Part shown: positions 16,817 through 23,979 of the stretch, piece by piece
Layout of the letters: every line of letters starts with the position of its first letter
Position numbering within the stretch: the first letter of the stretch is position 1
Origin: a virus
DNA length: 26,141 nt
IMG/VR virus record: IMGVR_UViG_3300030202_000305
Coordinates: 1 to 26,141 of that record
Strand: one strand, 5' to 3'
Notes under the pieces: generated by a model
Told to the model about the DNA's origin: nothing
Databases searched by the model: none
Seen by the model: only the letters and a program-made list of their open reading frames with translations
Position numbers and translations under genes: made by a program

Positions 16817-17256
16817 TAAGTATCCCTTCTCTTTGTTTTAAGTGGTATTACTTTTAGTTTAGTTGCTGTGCCTTTTTCTTTTAGCCAGGATTCAGGTATC
16901 ACACGATGCGCCCACATAAAGTCATTAGTGTCACACCACTGATAGTACCTGCTCTTAGCTCCCTTATATAGTTTAGCTTTTGAGTTACTAAACACAAAGC
17001 GTATATCAAGCTCTGGATGTTGCTTGCGTACCTCTGTGTGCTTGCGTCTGTCCTCACTGTCAAAGATACCTTTAGTTTCAATTATAATACCGTTATCCAG
17101 AATAAAGTCAGGCGTGTATGTTCTGTACCGTAGGTCTTCCCACTCAATTCTCAAGCATTCGTACCTGACTTTCTTCTGTGTATCTTTTAAGTAAGCAGCA
17201 ACGTCCTTCTCTAAACCACTGCGATACCTTCTTACACTATGCTTTCTTTGTGGCAT
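16816..17256 (-). CDS. Endonuclease I (T7 gp3-like Holliday junction resolvase)
   Basis: This 146-aa PD-(D/E)XK nuclease cuts branched DNA, resolving replication intermediates and helping degrade host DNA. The catalytic set is visible: E16 (SGLE), D50 (TPDF), E60 and K62 (IETKG). The D-to-E spacing of 10 and the E-x-K match T7 endonuclease I (E20, D55, E65, K67), and the length matches too (149 aa in T7). The basic C-terminus would suit DNA binding. The start overlaps the upstream small gene by about 20 bases and lacks a strong Shine-Dalgarno, suggesting coupling. Confidence 0.92.
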   Translation of the reverse strand: MPQRKHSVRRYRSGLEKDVAAYLKDTQKKVRYECLRIEWEDLRYRTYTPDFILDNGIIIETKGIFDSEDRRKHTEVRKQHPELDIRFVFSNSKAKLYKGAKSRYYQWCDTNDFMWAHRVIPESWLKEKGTATKLKVIPLKTKRRDT

Positions 17257-17434
17257 TTAACAACTGATGTAATTCTTCTGACTTTACTTTACCTATAGCA
17301 CGAACACACTGCATTTGGTGGTCAAGCATGTTCAGTGTTATAGCGTTCTGTTGCAGCAGTTTGACTAGCTCCTGCTGTTCTTCATTCATGTTGTTGGTGT
17401 CGTAGTCTTTGTCATTTACTGTTACTGTTGTCAT
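17237..17434 (-). CDS. DUF6447-like small protein
   Basis: This 65-aa protein has the N-terminal strand pair TVTVNDKDYDTNNMNEEQQE followed by one long helix, the layout I associate with DUF6447 (a TVNGKxYxxxxLSxE opening, then a coiled helix). Function unknown; the family is frequent in phages infecting marine bacteria. It starts one base after the Cas4-like gene stop and overlaps the endonuclease I start by 20 bases, so it belongs to the recombination cluster. Confidence 0.7.
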   Translation of the reverse strand: MTTVTVNDKDYDTNNMNEEQQELVKLLQQNAITLNMLDHQMQCVRAIGKVKSEELHQLLNATKKA

Positions 17435-17435
17435 T

Positions 17436-18299
17436 TTAAGCTGCCTCTGCTACTGATACGTATTCTACTATTGGTTTGTCTTTAGCTTTAGATACCCTAG
17501 ATGGTAGAGCCTGTAGTGTAGGCCAGCATTTGTACCTATAATCACAGAACCTGCAGTTACTACTAAGCTTCATGTTACCACTAGGCTTCTTGAAGTATGT
17601 CTCAGGCACTGGCTCAAAGCATCTTTCAAAGGGTTTGTCTTTATCTATGTAGTCATATGTATCCTCTATATTTTCTAGTACTTCTTTACCATTAGCTTCT
17701 TCAGCAGACACATATTTAAAGTTACCATTAGCTTTGTTTACTACCCACCAGCCACCTATGTCTTTACCTGCTGCTGCTGCGTACCCTACTAGCTGTGATA
17801 CGTAACCAAATGAATCTCCTGCGTTTAAGGTGTTGAAGTCTGCAAACTTATTTTCGTAAGACCAAGGTGAAGCAGACTTAACGTCATCTACTTTGTCATC
17901 CAATATCATGTCGTACTCACCACTAACCTTACCACCTTTAGGTAAGTCAAGTGTTACCTTGTCGTTATCCTCAAAGGTAGTACCACTAGCCCTGAGTAAC
18001 CCTTTGAACACAGCCTCTACAATATCACCCATAATCATATTAACCTTAAAGGATGTAGGTTTAGGTTCTGCATTATCAGGGTCATTCTTTTGAAACCAAA
18101 GCTGGCAGGTAGGACGCCCAATGTTGGACATCCTTAGTTTAAACTTGCGTGGTTCTTCTTCTTCAGGGTTGAACTGTTTATGCAAGGCAACCTTTATGTC
18201 TTCAGCTACTTGGTCAATAACCTCTTGCGACATAGTTGACTTACCATCAACTGCACCCCTCAAGTAAGAGTGAAGAGAAAGTTCAGCAGGGTGATTCAT
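17436..18299 (-). CDS. Cas4/RecB-like PD-(D/E)XK exonuclease with Fe-S cysteines
   Basis: This 287-aa nuclease is probably a 5'-3' exonuclease acting in host DNA breakdown and recombination, in the position of T7 gp6. Motifs in order: C65 (RPTCQLW), E95 (GDIVEAVF), D130 (SGEYD), D139-V-K141 (VDDVKSAS), Q169-x-x-x-Y173 (SQLVGY), then C249, C252 and C258 (CxxCx5C). One early cysteine plus a late CxxCx5C is the 4Fe-4S arrangement of Cas4 and AddB. It follows the 279-aa gene through a TAATG overlap. No CRISPR array is in the window, so a replication/recombination role is more likely than spacer capture. Confidence 0.88.
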   Translation of the reverse strand: MNHPAELSLHSYLRGAVDGKSTMSQEVIDQVAEDIKVALHKQFNPEEEEPRKFKLRMSNIGRPTCQLWFQKNDPDNAEPKPTSFKVNMIMGDIVEAVFKGLLRASGTTFEDNDKVTLDLPKGGKVSGEYDMILDDKVDDVKSASPWSYENKFADFNTLNAGDSFGYVSQLVGYAAAAGKDIGGWWVVNKANGNFKYVSAEEANGKEVLENIEDTYDYIDKDKPFERCFEPVPETYFKKPSGNMKLSSNCRFCDYRYKCWPTLQALPSRVSKAKDKPIVEYVSVAEAA

Positions 18300-19138
18300 T
18301 AGTCAACTTCCTGCACATCAACAATGCTGTTTATTATTTTTGCGTCTTCACTAGATAAGTTCTCAACATTAGCTTCATCCCACTTGTTAAGGATGTACTC
18401 GTTGCTACGCTGAACGTACTCTACGCAATCTTTTAGTATGTCATTGTCTCCATCAGCAAAACCTATAAGATCACCTAAAGATGAGTGTATAACTATATAC
18501 TTACCGTTAGGCATATCCTTTGCTTCACCTGTCAAGGTTATTGTGTGCTCTGCTGGTGTTAAACTTTTACGCATAAGCTTTTCTACACTGTGTTGAATAT
18601 TCTTTTTACTATCACGGTTTTTAACATCCATTATAAATGGTGTTTCTTCATTAAAACCTGTAGCAGGTTCACCTCCTTCATAAAAAGGTTCAATTAATGT
18701 TGTCATACCCATCATAACTTTACAGCTTTTAATACTGCGTATAAACTGCTTTCTATCTTCAGATAAGGCATTAAAATCCTCAACAAAGCCACCACGATTT
18801 AGATTAAAAGTACCTAAAGAATCTTTTAAATCACTCTTTAAGTTTGCTGCCATCACAGTCCTTTGTGTAGTATTAGCTGCGCTATCCCACTTTTCCCAAC
18901 GCTGACGCTCTACAAATAAACGAACTATCATTTTACGGCAATACACTTCTTCTTCATCACGCTTCATCTGGAATACAGGGGATGAAACAATCTTTTTTGT
19001 TTCTTGGTTAATCTCCTGCAATATCATGGGCTTTACTCTGCATAAACTGTTTTTTTGTGCGCTAGACGCTGAGATTTGAAAGCCCATTGCATCAGCTAGG
19101 TTCATGTTGTCTACGCTTAGTGCTGTTATATTGTTCAT
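18299..19138 (-). CDS. Hypothetical protein in the ssDNA-binding-protein position
   Basis: This 279-aa protein lies between DNA polymerase and the exonuclease, where podoviruses often encode a ssDNA-binding protein. No OB-fold or other motif can be read with certainty. The sequence is mixed alpha/beta: a helix-rich middle (DEEEVYCRKMIVRLFVERQ region) precedes a region (~150-250) with strand-like segments (HTITLTGEA, GKYIVIHSSL). The C-terminus is moderately acidic (SIVDVQEVD), which is weak support for an SSB-type partner-binding tail. AAAGGA sits ~11 bases before ATG 19138, and a 44-base gap separates it from the polymerase stop, the largest unexplained gap between these replication genes. 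Confidence 0.8.
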   Translation of the reverse strand: MNNITALSVDNMNLADAMGFQISASSAQKNSLCRVKPMILQEINQETKKIVSSPVFQMKRDEEEVYCRKMIVRLFVERQRWEKWDSAANTTQRTVMAANLKSDLKDSLGTFNLNRGGFVEDFNALSEDRKQFIRSIKSCKVMMGMTTLIEPFYEGGEPATGFNEETPFIMDVKNRDSKKNIQHSVEKLMRKSLTPAEHTITLTGEAKDMPNGKYIVIHSSLGDLIGFADGDNDILKDCVEYVQRSNEYILNKWDEANVENLSSEDAKIINSIVDVQEVD

Positions 19139-19175
19139 CTATATATATCCTTTTGTGAACGTTTAATAAGAGGTC

Positions 19176-19192
19176 TGTTATATCACATAACA
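19176..19192. repeat. Small inverted repeat at the polymerase 3' end
   Basis: TGTTAT and ATAACA form a perfect 6-bp inverted repeat around 5 bases, overlapping the last codons and TGA of the polymerase gene and the gap before the 279-aa gene. It could be a weak RNA hairpin or an operator, or chance in AT-rich DNA. There is no following T run, so it is not a standard terminator. Confidence 0.25.
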
Positions 19193-21231
19193 TCCTTTGT
19201 GTCAAGCCAATTATCACCTATTTTAGCTTCTAATAGTAGTGGTACATTCATTTCTATTCCGTACTCCTTTTTTATTAAGTTGTTAAGGTTTCCGTTAAGA
19301 TCATTTATTATCTTTAGTACCTGATCTATTTCTTGTGGGTGTACATCAATTACAACTGAATCATGTACTGAGTTTACTAGGCAAGAGTGCAGAGGCTCAA
19401 GTAGTCTTTCCATTTCAAGTATAACTACAGGCACAACGTCACCAGTGGCAAAGCCTTGCACAGGGTAGTTCTTTATCATAGTGAAGTGTGTTACACTGCC
19501 ACTCTCTCTGCGTACTACATCAGGAAAGGCGTACTGCCTACCACTGACATTAGTTATCTTTAACATACGCACAGCCTCATCTCCTAGCTTCTTGTGCCAT
19601 GCAGCCACACCCTTGTATTTTTCAGTGAAGTGCTCATAGTATGCAGCTTCTGCCTTGCTCCTACCATATCCTGTCGCCCCAAATAAAGGAGCGAATGTAT
19701 GTGCTTTTGCATCCTGGCGAGATGTAGGCTGTCCTGCATCACTGATAACCTTTGCCGTGTAGGAGTGTACATCAAATCCTGTACTGATCTCCTGCATGGC
19801 TACAGTGTCCTGTGCAAGGAATGCAGCCGTTCTGAACTCAAGTTGTGCAAAGTCTGCCTCACAAATCTTACCACCATCCCACCTAGAGATAAACACACGT
19901 TTTACTGGAAAGGTTCCTCCTCTTGGCATGTTTTGCATGTTTGGATTGCGTCCAGAAAATCTACCTGTACTGGTGACATGCTGGGTAAGGTTGACGTGAA
20001 GGAATCCGTCTTGTTTAGTGTACTTGGAAATGCCATCCACAAAGCTACTGAGGTAGCTACTAATAGCGTTAAGCCGCTTAACATCCTCCAGAAACGTAGC
20101 TGCATCATGCATTGAATTATTCTTAGCCGTGGCAATAAGAACATCTAGTTTATCCTTTCCTGTGCTGAAGCCGTTAGCACTGATCCACTTCTTACTTGGT
20201 GCTCTAAGCCGTAGGCCAGCTAACTGCTCTGTATCTTTAAGTATGTACCCCATGCCATTACAGTTGGAGCACTTGTTAGGTTTGCTGTAAGGCGTACCGT
20301 CCTTCTTAGTCTTGTAAGTCTTACCTTTACCGTCACACTGTCGGCAATAAATTGCTCTAGTTCTGTATATAAACTTACTGTTAGCCTCTACTATATCTTT
20401 AAAGTCCTTTGGATTATTTACAAACTCAAACAACTCAGCCCACTCTTTCTTGTTAGTAACCTTACGGCTAAAGATAATCTGTGATAGCTGTTCTGGTGAG
20501 TTAAGGTTTATGGGTGTGGCTCCCATGAGTGTTCGCACTTGCCTGTACAAACGATTTTGTATTCCTGACTGCTCTCTTCTAAATTCATCTGCGACGAATG
20601 CAAGGGCTGATTGATCCACCCTGATTCCTGACATTGACATTCTTGTGAGGGCTTTGCAAGTTCTGAATGTGACATCACGAATGGTTCTAAGTGAGGCTGA
20701 AGCAGGGGTTTGGTAATCCCTATTTGTGGCGTAGTACAATTCGCCAGTAGTACGCAAGTCGTACTCAAGATAATGGCTGAGTTCATCCAACGGTATTTCA
20801 TTTGTATTGTATCCTTTCTTGTAATAAGTTTTAAGTGTATCATCTTTTTGGTATTGTAGTTGTCTTCTTATTGCACACTGCTCTAAGCTTAGTGGTTGCT
20901 TCTGTCCACGTAGTAGTATGTACTCCGCTAACATTGTGTCGTATATATCTCCATCATACTTAAACCCACTAGCCCACAGCCAACATAAGTCATACTGAGC
21001 ATTGTGTAAGATCAGCAAGGTGGTGCTGTTTAGTAATCGCTGCAGTCTGCAAGCGTTGTTACCGTCTGTGTCTACAGCTTCGTCGTGGTCAAAGTTAAGT
21101 ATGTGTTTGTCAGTTGTATCTAAGCACAATACGCCCACCTGAGTAAGTGTGTTTGCAGCTTCGTAAGGATCGTTGTATATTTTTCCATCTCGCAGAGTTA
21201 TAGAGTTCTCTACGTCTAAAACTCTTTTCAT
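19183..21231 (-). CDS. polA: Family-A DNA polymerase with DnaJ-type zinc element
   Basis: This is the replicative polymerase with 3'-5' proofreading, 682 aa. I chose ATG 21231 (MKRVLDVENS) over the in-frame Met 14 codons upstream: GGAG lies 7 bases before it, it follows the helicase stop by 2 bases, and the D6-x-E8 exonuclease motif is then N-terminal as usual. Proofreading motifs: D6/E8, N77 and D81 (LILHNAQYD), Y154-x-x-x-D158. Polymerase motifs: A, D460-E465 (ADFAQLEFR); B, R505-K509-F513 (RQDAKAHTFAPLFGATG); C, H623-D624 (NSVHDSVV). Inserted at 296-330 are two CxxCxGxG elements (C296/C299 and C321/C324), a partial DnaJ central domain as reported for phage HMO-2011. Phe occupies the E. coli Pol I 762 position. 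Confidence 0.96.
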   Translation of the reverse strand: MKRVLDVENSITLRDGKIYNDPYEAANTLTQVGVLCLDTTDKHILNFDHDEAVDTDGNNACRLQRLLNSTTLLILHNAQYDLCWLWASGFKYDGDIYDTMLAEYILLRGQKQPLSLEQCAIRRQLQYQKDDTLKTYYKKGYNTNEIPLDELSHYLEYDLRTTGELYYATNRDYQTPASASLRTIRDVTFRTCKALTRMSMSGIRVDQSALAFVADEFRREQSGIQNRLYRQVRTLMGATPINLNSPEQLSQIIFSRKVTNKKEWAELFEFVNNPKDFKDIVEANSKFIYRTRAIYCRQCDGKGKTYKTKKDGTPYSKPNKCSNCNGMGYILKDTEQLAGLRLRAPSKKWISANGFSTGKDKLDVLIATAKNNSMHDAATFLEDVKRLNAISSYLSSFVDGISKYTKQDGFLHVNLTQHVTSTGRFSGRNPNMQNMPRGGTFPVKRVFISRWDGGKICEADFAQLEFRTAAFLAQDTVAMQEISTGFDVHSYTAKVISDAGQPTSRQDAKAHTFAPLFGATGYGRSKAEAAYYEHFTEKYKGVAAWHKKLGDEAVRMLKITNVSGRQYAFPDVVRRESGSVTHFTMIKNYPVQGFATGDVVPVVILEMERLLEPLHSCLVNSVHDSVVIDVHPQEIDQVLKIINDLNGNLNNLIKKEYGIEMNVPLLLEAKIGDNWLDTKDVM

Positions 21232-21233
21232 TC

Positions 21234-22457
21234 CTATGCTCCATACCTTGCTCTGGCTCCATCTAGCTTGCACGTAATCCTACCATGCCATCCACCTGTT
21301 AGTTTGTTCTTAGCTATATTCAAGTGACGCTCTGGGTCTTGCTCTTCTGCACCCTCTACTTGTTGTGGGTTCTTAGAAATTAACACCATCAAGTCAGCCT
21401 CTGCTGCTTTACCTGTCTTACTACCTTCCATCATAGATTGGTCAACGTATATTTTACCTTCTGCATCTGCTGATAGTTGGCTCATCCATATAACTGCACA
21501 GCCGTACTCTTTAGCTATATTACGTGCGTGTATGGCTGCATCCTTCAAGTAGATATGCGAGTCACCACTGCCCTTACTGGCAAACTTGTCACCCATGTCA
21601 AGCACTAGAACGTCAGGCTTGTATCCTTTTACTACGGCTTCAACCCAATTCATATCTTTACCTGTGCTATCCTTTATCTTGATGTTGTCGTACACTGGTT
21701 TGTACCTTGTAGCTGCCAGAGCATAATTACCTCTAACTTCATCCATAGACATGTCGGATGCTGCACTCAAGTACCTAGCACCTACACGGTCATAAGATTC
21801 TTCATTGCACAGCACAATACACTTAGCACCTTGATGAGCAAAGCCACCGTCTGAGGCTACCAGAGAGGCGTGGAAGCTAGTCTTACCTGTGTTAGGTCTT
21901 GCCCCTACAATAACTAGATGTCCATCACTGACACCCTCAACCTTGCGCTGTAGTGACGGTATGTTAAACTTCCACTTAGCTTGTACGTTATTAGCTTGCA
22001 GTAAAGTATCTATGGTTATGTCACCCCACTCAACTTTGAGGTTAGGCATGAAGTCATCTTGGTAGTCACTAATAAGCTTACGCAAAGGTTCAAGCGTGTG
22101 ATCTTCACCGTTCACGTAATCAAACCCTATGTTCACTACCTCTTCACCTACTACCTTCTGGAATAGCTTAGACATTACTTCTTTAGCTATCTCAGCAGAC
22201 ATAGGTTGCTCTCTGCGTATTTTAACAAATATCTCTCTGTAAAACTCCTTGTTAGCTGTTGTTAATGTTTCTCTAGTAAAGAATAAAGCCTCAAGTTCTG
22301 CTGCAGTTAAGTCCTTCTCGTAGTTCTGCATGGCGTAGTCTAAGGTAGACTTGATCTTACGCACATCTTTATTAAACAACTTATCTGGTGTACGGATACC
22401 CTTGTTGTTATCGTAGAACTCTTTGTCCATCAGAGTTCGTATTAGTGCTAGTTCCAT
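21234..22457 (-). CDS. Replicative DNA helicase (DnaB/T7 gp4 C-terminal type)
   Basis: This 407-aa RecA-fold hexameric helicase unwinds the replication fork. Motifs: Walker A at 175-183 (GARPNTGKT), catalytic Glu at 209/210 (CNEE), Walker B with D277 (VLVLDMGD), motif H3 with Q317 (WMSQLSA), and a late NKLTGGWHGRI segment (374-384) where the arginine-finger region lies. The primase is a separate gene upstream, so the T7-style primase-helicase fusion is split. The start has a strong GAGGAG. The stop is 2 bases from the polymerase start, and the end of this gene contains that gene's ribosome site. Confidence 0.93.
   Translation of the reverse strand: MELALIRTLMDKEFYDNNKGIRTPDKLFNKDVRKIKSTLDYAMQNYEKDLTAAELEALFFTRETLTTANKEFYREIFVKIRREQPMSAEIAKEVMSKLFQKVVGEEVVNIGFDYVNGEDHTLEPLRKLISDYQDDFMPNLKVEWGDITIDTLLQANNVQAKWKFNIPSLQRKVEGVSDGHLVIVGARPNTGKTSFHASLVASDGGFAHQGAKCIVLCNEESYDRVGARYLSAASDMSMDEVRGNYALAATRYKPVYDNIKIKDSTGKDMNWVEAVVKGYKPDVLVLDMGDKFASKGSGDSHIYLKDAAIHARNIAKEYGCAVIWMSQLSADAEGKIYVDQSMMEGSKTGKAAEADLMVLISKNPQQVEGAEEQDPERHLNIAKNKLTGGWHGRITCKLDGARARYGA
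21239..21242 (-). promoter_or_regulatory. Shine-Dalgarno that fixes the polymerase start
   Basis: On the - strand GGAG sits 7 bases before ATG 21231, inside the last codons of the helicase gene. It supports the shorter polymerase start over the in-frame Met at 21273, which would overlap the helicase by 40 bases. Confidence 0.7.
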
Positions 22458-22469
22458 TTATGTCTCCTC

Positions 22470-22661
22470 TTATACATCTTCAAAGCTAGTAGCTGTGTAT
22501 ATGTCTCCATGCTTCTGTGCCATGCGTAGCTCATGTATTTTATCAGCAGCCCTAGTTATATCCCTAGAGTATTCAATTATCTGCTTCTCTAAGGACTGTA
22601 TCTTGGTGCGATACGTTTTAATCTGCCACTCATAGTTTTCTATCTCTCCACACATACTCAT
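22470..22661 (-). CDS. Small coiled-coil protein, 63 aa
   Basis: This 63-aa protein is almost entirely one predicted charged helix with heptad-like spacing (IENYEWQIKTYRTKIQSLEK...). It lies between the basic mini-protein and the helicase; its ATG overlaps the preceding TGA (ATGA), and a GGAG lies 10 bases upstream. The stop is 12 bases before the helicase start. Location suggests a replication accessory or simply a helical adaptor; no family recognised. Confidence 0.7.
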   Translation of the reverse strand: MSMCGEIENYEWQIKTYRTKIQSLEKQIIEYSRDITRAADKIHELRMAQKHGDIYTATSFEDV

Positions 22662-22765
22662 GTATCTTTATCTCCTTTATGTTTTTCTTTACGTTTACTT
22701 ACTGGCTTCTTCTTGTCAGGTATGACTTGTTGCTTGTACTTAGGTTGCCGCAAGTCTCTAGCCAT
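22658..22765 (-). CDS. Tiny basic protein, 35 aa
   Basis: This Lys/Arg-rich protein starts MARDLRQPKYKQQVIPDKKK and ends in a basic tail. The MARDLR-PKY-Q opening resembles tiny proteins I recall near replication genes in marine podoviruses. The start at 22765 is preferred on that resemblance; an ATG four codons earlier (22777) is possible. Neither has a strong ribosome site. It overlaps the primase 3' end by 8 bases and its TGA overlaps the next ATG. The basic composition suits nucleic-acid binding, but there is no direct evidence. Confidence 0.6.
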   Translation of the reverse strand: MARDLRQPKYKQQVIPDKKKPVSKRKEKHKGDKDT

Positions 22766-23591
22766 AGGGTTCTGCATATTTTTGCCACTCTTGCTCATTG
22801 GCTATCATCCTCTCTAGTTTAGCTAAGTCTTTATCTCTTTCATACTTTAAGTCATCCTCTAAGGATAGAGCCTTAGTAGTTACTCCTGTCCACATTTCTA
22901 TGTTACGTTTAAACTCTAATGCTTTACTTACTGCGTCAGGGTCTAGTGCAACAATAACTGAAGTGGCATTGTCAGCTATACAGATTAAATGCTCCTGTGT
23001 CAAGCTAGTACCAAGTATAGCAAAGCCAGTAGTTCCAGGGTAATGTCTAGCCACAGTGATAGCACTAATAACATCTTCTACTAAGACGTATACTCCATTA
23101 GGTGTAAGCTCTACACTTGTGTAGTAATCTGCACTACCTCCGTATCTGTACCACTTTGGTATAGCTCCATCTAATGCACGTCCAATAGCGTCAATCAGTA
23201 TACCATCCTTGTGTATAGGAAAGACTGCACGTTTGTCTTTAATGTCATACATTAAGGTAGTACTGTTAAGTACAGGCCAGCGTTGTCTAAATCTACCTAT
23301 GTCAGAATTACCACTGGTAATTACGTGTTCTGGATAAACAAAGGTGTCTACCTGGTTGTTCTTACTGAATGTTTCCACTAATGGCTCCTTCAATGTATAA
23401 CTCATTATCTCTTCTCTAGTCATGCCAGTTGACAGTCTACCAGACAAACCGCACGACAAGCTGTAGCAGTTGTAGACAACCTTACCGTCACGCTTGGTAG
23501 CAGTAAAGGTATTCTTCCTGCCACACTTAGGACAGGCCTGACGTATGGACTGCCCTTCTGTTAGCTCTAGGTCATCTATGTAGTTAGGCAT
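22758..23591 (-). CDS. DNA primase with zinc finger and TOPRIM domain
   Basis: This 277-aa protein makes RNA primers for lagging-strand synthesis. The N-terminus has a zinc-binding site: C20-x-x-C23 (CPKC) with C42 and C47 (NCYSLSC), the T7 gp4 style template-reading finger. The TOPRIM part shows the Glu motif (VYVLVEDVISAITVARH, ~168-184) and the DxD motif (SVIVALDPDA, ~213-222). It has no helicase domain, which is supplied by the separate gene two small frames downstream. It starts 8 bases inside the HNH gene and ends overlapping the tiny basic gene. Confidence 0.92.
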   Translation of the reverse strand: MPNYIDDLELTEGQSIRQACPKCGRKNTFTATKRDGKVVYNCYSLSCGLSGRLSTGMTREEIMSYTLKEPLVETFSKNNQVDTFVYPEHVITSGNSDIGRFRQRWPVLNSTTLMYDIKDKRAVFPIHKDGILIDAIGRALDGAIPKWYRYGGSADYYTSVELTPNGVYVLVEDVISAITVARHYPGTTGFAILGTSLTQEHLICIADNATSVIVALDPDAVSKALEFKRNIEMWTGVTTKALSLEDDLKYERDKDLAKLERMIANEQEWQKYAEPYG

Positions 23592-23979
23592 TAGTTTTTC
23601 TCCTTAAATAATCTAAAGCTTTTTGCACACCTTCAATGTTGTCTCCTAGTTTACCTATACCGTGATTACAAGACTCACAAAGCCAGCCTCTAAACTTTAG
23701 GGTTTCGTGGCAGTGATCAACTACTAGCGGTTTATTTGAAGGTTTATCGCAACAGTTACAAACTTCAGGTATTGTGTGTATTAGTTTATTTCTTAGTTCC
23801 CTTAAAAATTTTCTGTCTTTATGAGCACAAGCTTTGCACCTTGTATCTATTCCAGTTTTATTACCTAGTTGTTTATGAAACATATCAACAGGCTTTTCTT
23901 TACTGCACAACTTACATACTTGCGTGTCTTGATTTGGATCAGGTAGAGGTTCACTAAATTTGAATAACTCATACTGCAT
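23584..23979 (-). CDS. HNH endonuclease of the endonuclease VII family
   Basis: This 131-aa nuclease matches the T4 endonuclease VII core: C74-x-x-C77, D88-H89 (VVDHCHE), GWLCESCNHG with C101-x-x-C104-N105, then the LGDNIEGVQKALDYL helix. An N-terminal CxxC pair (C22/C25 with C48/C51) adds a second zinc site. ATG 23979 is chosen: it shares one base with the integrase TGA (TGATG), with AAGGA upstream. In phages this family includes true Holliday junction resolvases and mobile HNH enzymes. The DNA here is visibly more AT-rich than the flanking integrase gene (27% and 33% GC in two 60-base lines, against 53% in one line of the integrase), which favours a recent arrival, although the overlaps show it is well fitted into the operon. 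Confidence 0.88.
   Translation of the reverse strand: MQYELFKFSEPLPDPNQDTQVCKLCSKEKPVDMFHKQLGNKTGIDTRCKACAHKDRKFLRELRNKLIHTIPEVCNCCDKPSNKPLVVDHCHETLKFRGWLCESCNHGIGKLGDNIEGVQKALDYLRRKTNA

Noticed and set aside
19699-20115. 138-codon + strand open frame inside the DNA polymerase gene
   Set aside because: It is antisense to conserved polymerase motifs and has no family match or fitting context.
21232-21273. N-terminal extension of the polymerase to Met at 21273
   Set aside because: It would overlap the helicase by 40 bases and precede the exonuclease motif with unrelated sequence, while 21231 has a good Shine-Dalgarno.
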